Assembly (NCBI GenBank): GCA_942493315.1
Contig: OW818690.1
Span: forward strand, 992,001-1,056,000
Length of the DNA: 64,000 bases
DNA from: UBA5429 sp942493315
GTDB taxonomy: Bacteria > Bacteroidota > Bacteroidia > Bacteroidales > WCHB1-69
Reading direction: 5' to 3'
This document shows positions 9,115 through 18,144 of this stretch, piece by piece; positions within the stretch are counted from its first letter, which is position 1; each line of letters opens with the position of its first letter. The notes under the pieces were generated by a model, which was not told where the DNA came from, ran no database searches, and worked only from the letters and a program-made list of their open reading frames with translations. A program made the translations under genes and the position numbers.

Positions 9115-9201
9115 ATGAACAACTTACATAATATAAGAAAAATTAAAAATAGATCTCCCCATTCCCGGAAATCGTATGATATAACTCGTGAACGGAGTTG
9201 A
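9115..9201 (+). CDS. Possible 28-residue basic peptide
   Basis: ATG 9115 to TGA 9201, beginning MNNLHNIRKIKNRSP and ending ITRERS. It lies in the repressor-controlled transcript about 50 bases after the -7 box, a usual leader length. It is Arg/Lys-rich with no membrane segment. It may be the first gene of a degenerated element or a chance frame. Confidence 0.25.
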   Translation: MNNLHNIRKIKNRSPHSRKSYDITRERS

Positions 9202-9252
9202 ACCCCTATCTCATGAAAGGTTTCTTTTCGTGAATAGCTTAGTGTGATTATG

Positions 9253-9282
9253 GAGCGGGGGTAGTGCCCCGCTCTTCTTTTT
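9253..9282 (+). terminator. Rho-independent terminator
   Basis: GAGCGGGG-GTAGTG-CCCCGCTC stem followed by TTCTTTTTG. It closes the rightward transcript just before the convergent feoB stop. Confidence 0.8.
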
Positions 9283-9303
9283 GTCCAAAATAGTGATGGT
9301 TTT

Positions 9304-11823
9304 CTAAAATAGGGATCCGATCTGATATACCAAAAAGGAGACTAACCAGGCTAATGCTGTTGTGTAAGTCATTAGTATGATCGCCCACTTGCGGTTCGAT
9401 TCACGCCTTACTGCAGTTACTACTGCTATACAGGGGAAGTAGATCAAGACAAATAACATAAATCCAAAGGCTACTAATGGGGTGAACACTTTTTGTCCTT
9501 GAAGCGGCCCACTTTGATGTACCTGATTTTGTAACCCTTTTATTAAAGAGGTGGAGTGCTCATTCGCATCAACATCAGCCTGATACAACACGCCCATGGT
9601 GCTCACTACAATCTCTTTGGCGGCTAATCCACTGAAAATGCTGACTCCCATTTTCCAATCAAATCCCAACGGCTCCATTACCGGTTCCATGAAGTGCCCA
9701 ATCTGCCCAATGTATGATTTTTCTTGTTGTTCCGCCTTTTTTTGCACCTTCAACAAGCTGATCGCCGCATCTTTATCCTTTTGTTGTAGCGTGGTATCGA
9801 TTTCGGTCTGTACCATCAACTGATCATAGTTTTTGGAGTATTCGATATTCTTAGGGAAATAACCTAATGCCCAGATGATGATGGAAGCAATTAAGATGAT
9901 GGTTCCCATTTTTTGAAGATAGGCTCTCGCTTTGTACCACATGTGGATTCCGGTATTTTTCAAAGTTGGAATTCTGTATGGGGGTAACTCCATAACGAAA
10001 GGAACCTCTTTTTTGGCAAAGGCTACCTTTTTCATAAATATAGCTACGATGATTGATAACAAAATGCCAATCAGATAGATAGAAAACAGGATCAACCCTT
10101 GTTGTACGGGAAAGAATGCGGAGATGAGCAGCACATAAACAGGTAGTCTGGCGCTGCACGACATAAACGGGATGATCATCATGGTAAGCAATCGGTCGTT
10201 TTTGTTTTCTAGTGTTCGGGTGGCCATGATGGCGGGTACATTGCATCCAAAACCCATAATGAGCGGAATAAATGACTTGCCGTGTAATCCGATGAGGTGC
10301 ATCATTTTATCCATGATAAATGCGGTTCTGGCCATGTATCCGGTATCTTCCATCAATGAGATGAAAAAGAAAAGAATCAGAATATTTGGGAGGAAAATGA
10401 TCACGCCACCTACTCCTCCAATCACACCATCCACCAGAAGATCGCGGAAGGCCGTTTCAGGCATGGAGGATTTGAGAAAATCACTCAACAAGGAAACACC
10501 CGATTCGATCCAGTGCATCGGGTAGCTGCCCACCACAAAAGTAGCCTGGAACATCAAAAAGATGATCAGCAAAAAGATGGGAAAACCCCAATATTTGTGG
10601 GTCAGAATATCATCCAGCTTGCGCACTTTACCGTGTGTTTTTTGAGGTTTTTTGAATGTTTCCTTCAAAGCGCCATCTATAAAGCCGTATTTGGCATCGG
10701 TGATGATGGTTTCGGTAGGTTCCGCAAACTCACTCTCTAACATTTTGATCACTTTGTGTGTGCCGGTTTCAATTTCCTTAAAATTGGGCACCTCTTTTAA
10801 CAGATCTAAAGTGGTTTTATCTTTTTCGATCAGCTTGATCGCTAAGTAGCGGGATGAGAATTTGTCGGTGATCGCTTTATTTTTCTTGATCGGTTCCTGA
10901 ATCTCCCGAATTCCCGATTCAATCATCTCTCCATAATTGATGTGGATGTGTCTTACGGTAGTATCGTGATCTTCGAAAACATCGATCACCTTATTGAAAA
11001 GCTTCTCAATCCCTTTTCCTTTATAGGCGACTGTAGGAATAACGGGGATTCCGATCATCTTTCCAAAAAGAGAATAATCGAATTTCACTTTCGTTTTTTC
11101 CAGTTCATCATACATATTCAAGGCGATCACCACTTTGATGTTCATGTCGATCAGTTGGGTGGTAAGGTACAGATTGCGTTCCAGATTAGAAGCATCGATC
11201 ACATTCACCACCACATCGGGCATTTTGTCGAGGATATGGTTCCGCACGTACAATTCTTCCGGTGTATATTCGGTAATGGAGTAGGTCCCGGGAAGGTCCA
11301 CGACATTAAACTTGTATCCGTTTTGTGTCAAAGAGCCCTGTTTGGCCTCAACGGTAACGCCGCTATAGTTCCCCACTCGTTCATGGGATCCGGAAGCCTG
11401 GTTAAATAGGGTTGTTTTTCCGCAATTGGGGTTTCCAACGAGGGCAATATTGATGATTTTTCCATTTTCAGGAATGGAGGAGAACCGTTGTTCCTCATCC
11501 ATAGTTCCGTTATAATGATCATGTGCATTATCTTGGTACTCCGAAAACGGCACCACCATCACCAGGTTAGCTTCACTGCGGCGCAAAGAGATGTTGTACC
11601 CCATAATTTCGTACTCAACAGGATCCATCATGGGGGCATTTTTGATCACGGTAACGGTTTTTCCTTTCACAAACCCCATTTCAGTGATTCTTTTCCGGAA
11701 AGCGCCGTGTCCTAACACTTTGATGATGACTGCTTTTTCTCCCGGTTTCAGATCCGCAAGAAAGTGATCCTGAGCAGTATGATCATGGTGATGAGATTTG
11801 TGTTTATGTATATGATGATTCAT
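9304..11823 (-). CDS. feoB: FeoA-FeoB fusion, ferrous iron transporter
   Basis: 839 residues. A His-rich N-terminus (about 13 His in the first 20 residues) is followed by a FeoA SH3-like domain (~22-93). Then comes the FeoB G domain with G1 GNPNCGKT at 130-137, the DLPGTYS switch and the NMYDE G4 motif, a helical spacer, and the polytopic membrane part with two repeats of Gate-type segments. It imports Fe(II) across the inner membrane, with GTP hydrolysis gating transport. The FeoA-FeoB fusion is usual in Bacteroidota. The His-rich start could bind metal before delivery. It is transcribed alone. A CAAAGGTA (TACCTTTG on the minus strand) box lies ~40 bases upstream. Full length, with no sign of decay. 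Confidence 0.97.
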   Translation of the reverse strand: MNHHIHKHKSHHHDHTAQDHFLADLKPGEKAVIIKVLGHGAFRKRITEMGFVKGKTVTVIKNAPMMDPVEYEIMGYNISLRRSEANLVMVVPFSEYQDNAHDHYNGTMDEEQRFSSIPENGKIINIALVGNPNCGKTTLFNQASGSHERVGNYSGVTVEAKQGSLTQNGYKFNVVDLPGTYSITEYTPEELYVRNHILDKMPDVVVNVIDASNLERNLYLTTQLIDMNIKVVIALNMYDELEKTKVKFDYSLFGKMIGIPVIPTVAYKGKGIEKLFNKVIDVFEDHDTTVRHIHINYGEMIESGIREIQEPIKKNKAITDKFSSRYLAIKLIEKDKTTLDLLKEVPNFKEIETGTHKVIKMLESEFAEPTETIITDAKYGFIDGALKETFKKPQKTHGKVRKLDDILTHKYWGFPIFLLIIFLMFQATFVVGSYPMHWIESGVSLLSDFLKSSMPETAFRDLLVDGVIGGVGGVIIFLPNILILFFFISLMEDTGYMARTAFIMDKMMHLIGLHGKSFIPLIMGFGCNVPAIMATRTLENKNDRLLTMMIIPFMSCSARLPVYVLLISAFFPVQQGLILFSIYLIGILLSIIVAIFMKKVAFAKKEVPFVMELPPYRIPTLKNTGIHMWYKARAYLQKMGTIILIASIIIWALGYFPKNIEYSKNYDQLMVQTEIDTTLQQKDKDAAISLLKVQKKAEQQEKSYIGQIGHFMEPVMEPLGFDWKMGVSIFSGLAAKEIVVSTMGVLYQADVDANEHSTSLIKGLQNQVHQSGPLQGQKVFTPLVAFGFMLFVLIYFPCIAVVTAVRRESNRKWAIILMTYTTALAWLVSFLVYQIGSLF

Positions 11824-11860
11824 AAAATGATACTTTTTTCAAACGTACAATGAAGTAGTG

Positions 11861-11868
11861 CAAAGGTA
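11861..11868 (-). promoter_or_regulatory. Promoter -7 box for feoB
   Basis: TACCTTTG on the minus strand, about 38 bases before the feoB ATG, with a TTTG element further upstream (11884-11887). Confidence 0.5.
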
Positions 11869-12030
11869 CACCGATTCACGATGCAAAATAAATATATTTA
11901 GAAAGAGCAAAAGATCCCCAAAAGTGATGAAAAGGGGGGAATCTATATCACTAAAAGTGGGGAGGCGGGGTGGTCATATTTTACACTCGTTTGAATTTAA
12001 GTTTTTAAAATCGGTTTCATTTTAAAATTG

Positions 12031-12038
12031 TAAATTTG
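12031..12038 (+). promoter_or_regulatory. Promoter -7 box for the DUF4838 gene
   Basis: TAAATTTG followed by CACC, 18 bases before the ATG at 12056. Confidence 0.5.
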
Positions 12039-12055
12039 CACCAAATATTATCTCA

Positions 12056-14311
12056 ATGAAAAAATGGTTCCTCCCCCTAATGTTGTTATGCGGATTTATT
12101 AATCTTTCCGGCCAAACACTCCTTTTTAATAGAGCAACTTCTGAACATACGATTGTGATCCCCGCTCAACCTTCTGAAATAGAGCTTTATGCTGCCTCAG
12201 AAATGCAGAAATACATAATCTATTCCTGTGGCGCCACACTCCCCATTAAAACCGAAGATCAAACAGATTATACCAAAGCTATTTATATCGGAAAAACAAA
12301 AAAAGCGGAAAAGGTTCTCAAAAATTGTAATCAAATTATAGATGACGGTTTCATCAAATATTCTGATCAAACCGACTTATATATTTACGGAATCAAAGGA
12401 AAAGCTGTATTGTACGGGGTTTATGATTTTTTTGAGACGCAGTTGAATTGTCACCTTTATACTCCTGATGCAATAGACATACAACAATATGGGTTCTACG
12501 TTTTGCCGGCGATCAATGAGCTTAAAAACCCTGATTTTACCTATCGTGAAGTTTTGTATTATTACCCAAATCAATCGGAACTGTATCAGGATTGGCATCG
12601 TTTGCATAATAGAGAGGATATCAAGAAAAATTGGGGAATGTTTGTGCATACTTTCGATAAGCTTATCCCTGTGGAGAAATATTATGTTGAACATCCGGAA
12701 TGGTTTTCTGAAATTCATGGGAAAAGAATCAAAGATGGGCAACTCTGTCTGTCTAATCCTGCTGTTTTGGAGGAACTTTGTAAAAATTTAAAGCAAGAGA
12801 TGGACCAAAATCCGGAAGCGATCTATTGGTCTGTATCCAATAATGATAATATGAATAACTGTAATTGTAAGAATTGCAGAAGGTTAGACTCACTATATGG
12901 AGCACCATCGGGAACTTTACTGTACTTTATCAATCAGGTAGCTGTTCGTTTTCCGGACAAGCAAATATCGACGCTTGCTTATCAATATACGCGAAAACCA
13001 CCCCAAAGGATGATCCAGCCGGAACCAAATGTGAATATTATGTTTTGTTCCATTGAGTGTGATCGCTCGATGCCGATTGCTCTCAATCCTGCCGAACAAT
13101 CTTTTGTAGCGGATATGACCGGTTGGAAAAGGATTACAAATAATATTTTTCTCTGGGATTATGTGGTTCAATTCCGCAATATGATGAATCCATTCCCAAA
13201 CCTCCATGTTTTGCAACCCAACTTACAATTTTTTCACCAGAATGGGGTGATGTTGATGTTTGAGCAAGGTACAGGACCGAACAACAAAACTTCCTGGATG
13301 GAATTGCGTACTTACATCATTGCTAAACTATTATGGGATATCAATGCAGATGTTGATCAGATTACCAATGAATTTATCACCGGATATTATCAAAAAGCAG
13401 CACCATTTATTAAAGAGTATTATCAACTCAATGAAGACGCTGTAGGTAAAGGTGGGGTGCGTCTTGATATTTATGGGTATCCAATTCATGGTTCCAAAAC
13501 CTATTTAACGCCGGAGTTGATCAAAAAATATGAAGAATTGTTCCTTCAAGCCTACAAAGCAGAAGATAAGCCTTCTGTTCAGGACAGGATCCGATATCTC
13601 GAATTATCTTTAGATTTTGCTAAGATTGAATTGTCCATGAGTGAAATAGCTCCTGAACTTTCCTTTTTTGTTATCATTAAAGGGGAAAAGGTGGTCAAAC
13701 CGGCCATGTTGAAGTTAGTAGATCGTTTTGTTGAGGATTGTAAAAAGTTTGGAATCAATAATTTAGAAGAGAGTGGTTATACTCCGGAACAATTTAAAGC
13801 CAATGTTTTAAATTTTGTTCAAAAGTCGGTAGCCAAAAATTATGCAAAAGAAAAAAAAATCAAATTAAAAACAAAGTTTAGTGATCAGTACAATCGGGGA
13901 GGAGCAGAAGCTTTGTTAGATGGAAATTTTGGCATTCTCAATTACAATCAGAATTGGCTGGGATTTCTGCAACAAGACTTTGAAGCTGTTATTGACTTAG
14001 AAAACAAGCAAAAAATAGATAAAATCAGTATCGATTTTTACTTTTATCCATTATCGTGGATATTTGTTCCAGAAAATGTTGAATTTTATGTATCCAAAGA
14101 TGGTAAAAAATGGGAAAAAGTGTATCAGGAAGAATATAAAAATCCTGAAATTTTAGCAAAAGCATCCATTAAAAAGTTTGAAAAAACGGGTATTCAACAA
14201 GAGGTCAGATATGTAAAAGTGAAAGCAAAAGCGATCAAAACCAATCCGGAATGGCATAGAGGTTATGGGCAACCTTGTTGGATTTTCACGGATGAAATCT
14301 TAGTACAATAA
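12056..14311 (+). CDS. Secreted DUF4838 glycan-active protein
   Basis: 751 residues. A signal peptide (~1-19, ending LSGQ) leads into an N-terminal GH20-domain-2/alpha-glucuronidase-like beta domain (~20-125). The central TIM-barrel-like DUF4838 region (~160-440) contains the hallmark stretch with SVSNNDNMNNC, a cluster of Cys (CNCKNC) and LAYQYTRKPP. The C-terminal ~140 residues look like an F5/8-type carbohydrate-binding sandwich (DGKKWEKVY, VRYVKVKAKA). DUF4838 proteins sit among polysaccharide-degrading enzymes in Bacteroidota, and the substrate is generally unknown. A role on the cell surface or in the periplasm is expected. It has its own promoter box and no SusC/SusD partner here, so it is not part of a recognisable polysaccharide utilisation locus in this window. 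Confidence 0.85.
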   Translation: MKKWFLPLMLLCGFINLSGQTLLFNRATSEHTIVIPAQPSEIELYAASEMQKYIIYSCGATLPIKTEDQTDYTKAIYIGKTKKAEKVLKNCNQIIDDGFIKYSDQTDLYIYGIKGKAVLYGVYDFFETQLNCHLYTPDAIDIQQYGFYVLPAINELKNPDFTYREVLYYYPNQSELYQDWHRLHNREDIKKNWGMFVHTFDKLIPVEKYYVEHPEWFSEIHGKRIKDGQLCLSNPAVLEELCKNLKQEMDQNPEAIYWSVSNNDNMNNCNCKNCRRLDSLYGAPSGTLLYFINQVAVRFPDKQISTLAYQYTRKPPQRMIQPEPNVNIMFCSIECDRSMPIALNPAEQSFVADMTGWKRITNNIFLWDYVVQFRNMMNPFPNLHVLQPNLQFFHQNGVMLMFEQGTGPNNKTSWMELRTYIIAKLLWDINADVDQITNEFITGYYQKAAPFIKEYYQLNEDAVGKGGVRLDIYGYPIHGSKTYLTPELIKKYEELFLQAYKAEDKPSVQDRIRYLELSLDFAKIELSMSEIAPELSFFVIIKGEKVVKPAMLKLVDRFVEDCKKFGINNLEESGYTPEQFKANVLNFVQKSVAKNYAKEKKIKLKTKFSDQYNRGGAEALLDGNFGILNYNQNWLGFLQQDFEAVIDLENKQKIDKISIDFYFYPLSWIFVPENVEFYVSKDGKKWEKVYQEEYKNPEILAKASIKKFEKTGIQQEVRYVKVKAKAIKTNPEWHRGYGQPCWIFTDEILVQ

Positions 14312-14397
14312 ACATTTCATTTTCAGTATGATATATATAATACTGCATTTTAAATAGTTAAATGATAAACGCTTACGTTTTGAATCTCTTTTTTTTG

Positions 14398-14405
14398 TAT
14401 ATTTG
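14398..14405 (+). promoter_or_regulatory. Promoter -7 box for prfA
   Basis: TATATTTG followed by CACCCC, 30 bases before the prfA ATG; a TTTTG at 14378-14382 is the likely -33 element. Confidence 0.65.
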
Positions 14406-14434
14406 CACCCCTAAAAAACAACGTAATTTAATCA

Positions 14435-15517
14435 ATGAACAATTTACTCGAAAAATTAGAAGCGATATACCACAGATGGTTAGCCATTGCAGAGGAGATC
14501 TCTCTTCCGGATGTAATGTCTGACATGAAAAGATACATCAAGCTGAACAAAGACTACAAAGACTTACAACCCGTAGTTGAAGCATACAAAGAATACAAAA
14601 ATGTGATTGAAAACATAGCCAACACCAAAGATATCATTTCAGTTGAAAAAGATGATGATTTCAGAGAGATGGCTAAAGCTGAGCTTGATATTTTTATTGA
14701 AAAAAAAGATCAATTAGAGGAAGAGATCCGTTTATTGTTACTTCCCTCAGATCCTCAGGATGGTAAAAATGCTCAGGTAGAGATTCGTGCCGGAAGTGGT
14801 GGTGATGAAGCCAGTATTTTTGCCGGAGATCTATACCGGATGTATCAACATTTTTGTGATCAAAAAGGTTGGAAAATTGAAGTTTTATCCATGACAGAAG
14901 GCACTGTTGGCGGTTTTAAGGAGATTGTTTTTGAGATTTCCGGTGATGGCGTTTATGGTTTGATGAAATATGAATCAGGAGTTCACCGGGTACAACGTGT
15001 TCCTCAAACGGAATCACAGGGACGTGTTCACACATCAGCGGCTTCTGTTGTTGTTTTACCTGAAGCAGATGAATTTGATATTGATTTGAAACAAAGTGAT
15101 ATCAGAAAAGACACTTATTGTTCCTCCGGTCCTGGTGGGCAATCGGTAAATACTACTTATTCTGCTGTAAGATTAACACATGTTCCATCCGGAATTGTTG
15201 TGGCTATTCAGGATGAAAAATCTCAGCTCAAGAATTTGGAGAAAGCGATGAAAGTTTTACGTACCCGATTATTTGAGATGGAGTATCAAAAATACTTAGA
15301 TGATGTGGCTTCAAAAAGAAAGACAATGGTATCTTCAGGAGACCGGTCAGCAAAAATCAGAACTTACAACTATCCACAAAACCGTGTAACCGATCACAGA
15401 ATCAATTTAACGATGTATAATTTGATTGGATTTATGGATGGAGCAATTGAGGACACAATACAAGCGCTACAGGTAGCTGAAAATGCAGAAAGACTGAAAG
15501 CAGCGGTGGAGATCTAA
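14435..15517 (+). CDS. prfA: Peptide chain release factor 1
   Basis: 360 residues, the usual family length. The GGQ motif that reaches the peptidyl-transferase centre is at about 233-235 (GPGGQSVNTT). The RF1 stop-codon recognition tripeptide PxT is present as PQT in VPQTESQGRVHTS, so it reads UAA/UAG. The N-terminal helical domain (~1-100) and the C-terminal domain with KIRTYNYPQNRVTDHR are intact. It acts in the cytoplasm to release finished peptides. It is monocistronic, preceded by a strong TATATTTG box and followed at once by a long heptamer repeat array. Confidence 0.98.
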   Translation: MNNLLEKLEAIYHRWLAIAEEISLPDVMSDMKRYIKLNKDYKDLQPVVEAYKEYKNVIENIANTKDIISVEKDDDFREMAKAELDIFIEKKDQLEEEIRLLLLPSDPQDGKNAQVEIRAGSGGDEASIFAGDLYRMYQHFCDQKGWKIEVLSMTEGTVGGFKEIVFEISGDGVYGLMKYESGVHRVQRVPQTESQGRVHTSAASVVVLPEADEFDIDLKQSDIRKDTYCSSGPGGQSVNTTYSAVRLTHVPSGIVVAIQDEKSQLKNLEKAMKVLRTRLFEMEYQKYLDDVASKRKTMVSSGDRSAKIRTYNYPQNRVTDHRINLTMYNLIGFMDGAIEDTIQALQVAENAERLKAAVEI

Positions 15518-15529
15518 GAACTAAGAGTT

Positions 15530-15716
15530 AAAAAGTAAAAAGTAATAAGTAAAAAGTAATAAGTAAAAAGTAAGAAGTAAGAAGTAAGAAGTAAAAAGTA
15601 ATAAGTAAAAAGTAATAAGTAATAAGTAATAAGTAATAAGTAAAAAGTAAGAAGTAAAAAGTAATAAGTAATAAGTAATAAGTAATAAGTAAAAAGTAAG
15701 AAGTAAAAAGTAAAAA
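15530..15716. repeat. Heptanucleotide array, AAAAAGT/AATAAGT/AAGAAGT
   Basis: About 26 consecutive 7-base units of the form A-A-(A/T/G)-A-A-G-T, interspersed without a fixed order, starting within 15 bases of the prfA stop. All units are exact sevens, so the array grew by unit duplication rather than random drift. Confidence 0.95.
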
Positions 15717-15728
15717 TATATAAGAGAA

Positions 15729-15885
15729 CTATTAACTATCGACTATTGACTATTGACTATTGACTATCGACTATTGACTATTGACTATTGACTATTGACT
15801 ATTGACTATTGACTATTGACTATCGACTATTGACTATTGACTATCGACTATTGACTATCGACTATTGACTATCGACTATTGACAT
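15729..15885. repeat. Heptanucleotide array, CTATTGA/CTATCGA
   Basis: About 22 units of 7 bases with a single T/C variable position, directly after the AAGT-type array and ending just before the thioredoxin leader. Two unrelated heptamer families sit side by side in one 370-base gap. Confidence 0.95.
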
Positions 15886-15917
15886 TTTAAAATATAATCT
15901 AATAAAAAAATAAAATT

Positions 15918-16232
15918 ATGGCTTTAGAAATTAATGGCGAGAATTTTGCCGAGATTACAAAAAGTGAACAATTGATCGTAATTGACTTTTGGGCACAATG
16001 GTGTGGACCATGCAGAGCATTAACCCCCATAATTGAGGAGTTAGCACATGAGTATGAAGGAAAAGCGATCATTGGAAAATGTGACACTGATTCCAACAAT
16101 GATATTGCTATCCAATTTGGAGTACGCAACATTCCGATGTTGGTATTTTTGAAGAATGGAGAAGTAAAAGATGTACATGTTGGGTTAATCAAAAAACCGG
16201 AATTAGCATCTAAGATTGAGGCGTATTTATAA
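15918..16232 (+). CDS. trxA: Thioredoxin
   Basis: 104 residues, the usual thioredoxin length. The redox-active motif WCGPC is at 28-32 (DFWAQWCGPCR). The cis-Pro loop is present as RNIPML. It reduces disulfides of cytoplasmic proteins using electrons from thioredoxin reductase. The leader AATAAAAAAATAAAATT before the ATG is A-rich, as is normal in this phylum. It lies 29 bases upstream of the peptide-transporter gene and may be co-transcribed with it, though the pairing is not a known functional one. Confidence 0.95.
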   Translation: MALEINGENFAEITKSEQLIVIDFWAQWCGPCRALTPIIEELAHEYEGKAIIGKCDTDSNNDIAIQFGVRNIPMLVFLKNGEVKDVHVGLIKKPELASKIEAYL

Positions 16233-16261
16233 AAATCAATATTCACCTAAAAATTATTATT

Positions 16262-18079
16262 ATGTTTAAAAATCATCCAAAAGGACTATTCGTAGCCTTT
16301 TTTACCAATATGGGAGAACGTTTCGGCTTCTATACCATGATGGCAATCCTAGTTCTTTTCCTTCAAGCAAAATATGGCTTGACTGAAGAAGCAGCCGGCG
16401 GATATTATAGTTGGTTTTACTTTGCAATCTATGCACTTGCTTTAATTGGTGGTATCTTAGCAGATAAAACAAGTAAGTATAAAACTGTCGTCCTTTTTGG
16501 ACAAATAATCATGTTTGCCGGGTACTTCATAGTTGCTATACCGGGTATGTCACTATCCATGTCTCTAGTTGGTTTGTTTACCATTGCATTAGGAAATGGA
16601 TTATTCAAAGGTAACTTACAAGCTATTGTTGGACAACTTTATGATGATCCCAAATATGCAAGTTTAAGAGATTCTGCATTTATGGTATTCTACATGGGTA
16701 TCAATGTGGGTGCATTTTTTGCACCTTTTATTGCAACCGGAATGAGAAACTGGTGGTTAAAATCAAATGGGTATCTTCATGATGGTGGTCTTCCTGCACT
16801 TTGTCACAAAATGGTTGATGGAACTTTAACCGATGTAGCTCAATTACAAGAAAAAGCTAATGCGGTAATGATAAACAAACAACCTGTAACCGATCTCGCT
16901 GCATTCGCACAAGACTATATTGATGTATTTTCCAGAGGTTATAATTGGGCATTTGCAATTGCTGCTGTTGCAATGGTAGTTTCATTATTAGTTTATGTTA
17001 TTTTCAACAAACACTTACCTAATAAACAAAAAGTTGTTGTAGAAAAAACAGAAAATCAACCTATTGCAAAAGGAAGTATTCTTGCTCCCGTTCTTGCAGC
17101 TATTGGATTAGCAATTACTACTGTTATCATTATTATGGTAGGTAGATTAACAGGATTAGCTCAATTTGATTATAAATTTGGTCTTGCTGTTGGTTTATTT
17201 GTTGCATTTGTAACTTATATGTTTACAGTTTCAACAAAAGAAGAAAAACCTAGAATTGTAGCATTAAGTCTTGTATTTATTGTTGTAATATTCTTCTGGA
17301 TGTCTTTCCATCAAAACGGATTAACTTTGACATATTATGCAAGAGACTACACTGTTACTAAAGTGGGTCCATTTACATCTCTATTTTTTAGTTTAGAATC
17401 GATTTTATGTGTAATTGCAACTATCGCTGGTGCATTTATTGCTCTTTCTAATGTAAAAAACATTAAAAACTTACTTTTTGGAGCTTTAGGATTCCTTGTA
17501 TTTGGTGGTTTATGTTTCTATTTTGTTTCAACTGCATCTGCTGAAAACTCAATTTCTCCTGAAGTATTCCAATCTTTTAATCCACTATTTATTGTTGCCT
17601 TAACACCATTAGTAATGGGATTCTTTAGCATGTTAAATGAAAAAGGAAAAGACCCATCAACACCAAAGAAAATTGGAATAGGTATGGTTATTGCATCAAT
17701 AGGTTTTGTTGTTGTATTGATTTCTTCATTAAATTTAGTATCTCCTCATCTTCTTGACGGAAAAGTACCTGATGAAGCTATGAGAGTTTCTCCATATTGG
17801 TTAATGTCAACCTATTTGGTATTAACTATTGCAGAGTTATTCTTAAGCCCAATGGGACTTTCATTTGTATCAAAAGTTGCTCCATCACGTTTCCAAGGTT
17901 TAATGCAAGGTGGTTGGTTGTTAGCTACTGCTGTTGGTAATAAATTCTTATTCATAGGTAGTTTATTATGGGGAAGAATCGATCTTTATTTGTTATGGGG
18001 ATTATTTATTATATGCACAATTGCATCAGCAATCTTCATTTTCTCGATTATGAAAAGATTAGAAGCGGTTACTAAGTAA
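16262..18079 (+). CDS. POT-family proton-coupled peptide transporter
   Basis: 605 residues, polytopic. The POT/PTR signature begins near the N-terminus (GERFGFYTMMAILVLFL), with the family ExxERFxxY-type residues. GNGLFKGNLQ and YMGINVGAFFAPF match the conserved helices 4-5 region. It should import di- and tripeptides into the cytoplasm with protons. A long insert between helices (~165-225) and about 14 membrane segments fit bacterial members. A strong terminator follows within 25 bases, separating it from the MATE gene. Confidence 0.92.
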   Translation: MFKNHPKGLFVAFFTNMGERFGFYTMMAILVLFLQAKYGLTEEAAGGYYSWFYFAIYALALIGGILADKTSKYKTVVLFGQIIMFAGYFIVAIPGMSLSMSLVGLFTIALGNGLFKGNLQAIVGQLYDDPKYASLRDSAFMVFYMGINVGAFFAPFIATGMRNWWLKSNGYLHDGGLPALCHKMVDGTLTDVAQLQEKANAVMINKQPVTDLAAFAQDYIDVFSRGYNWAFAIAAVAMVVSLLVYVIFNKHLPNKQKVVVEKTENQPIAKGSILAPVLAAIGLAITTVIIIMVGRLTGLAQFDYKFGLAVGLFVAFVTYMFTVSTKEEKPRIVALSLVFIVVIFFWMSFHQNGLTLTYYARDYTVTKVGPFTSLFFSLESILCVIATIAGAFIALSNVKNIKNLLFGALGFLVFGGLCFYFVSTASAENSISPEVFQSFNPLFIVALTPLVMGFFSMLNEKGKDPSTPKKIGIGMVIASIGFVVVLISSLNLVSPHLLDGKVPDEAMRVSPYWLMSTYLVLTIAELFLSPMGLSFVSKVAPSRFQGLMQGGWLLATAVGNKFLFIGSLLWGRIDLYLLWGLFIICTIASAIFIFSIMKRLEAVTK

Positions 18080-18099
18080 ATAATATTTAAATTTTACAT

Positions 18100-18128
18100 A
18101 AAAGAGCTGAACTATGTTCAGCTCTTTT
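18100..18128 (+). terminator. Terminator after the peptide transporter gene
   Basis: Perfect 13-base stem AAAAGAGCTGAAC-TAT-GTTCAGCTCTTTT, with A- and T-rich ends, so it could work in both directions. Confidence 0.9.
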
Positions 18129-18144
18129 AGTTTTTACAATCTTT

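Larger units (their letters stand above)
9070..9282 (+). ncRNA. Putative ~210-nt structured transcript under repressor control
   Basis: Bounded by the TATCTTTG promoter and a strong terminator, with no sizeable gene between. Small hairpins are visible: ACTC-GTGAACG-GAGT (near 9184) and CATGAAA-GGTTTCT-TTTCGTG (near 9213). It also contains a 28-codon frame. It could be a regulatory RNA, the leader of a lost operon or a small mRNA. No known RNA family recognised. Confidence 0.4.

Noticed and set aside
9070..9282. tRNA or tmRNA because of GGAGTTGAACCCC near 9193
   Set aside because: No cloverleaf or acceptor stem can be folded around it.
10172..11715. Plus-strand frames opposite feoB
   Set aside because: Antisense shadows of a well-supported conserved gene.
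15530..15885. Coding of a repetitive protein
   Set aside because: A 7-base unit shifts frame every copy and stop codons occur in all frames.
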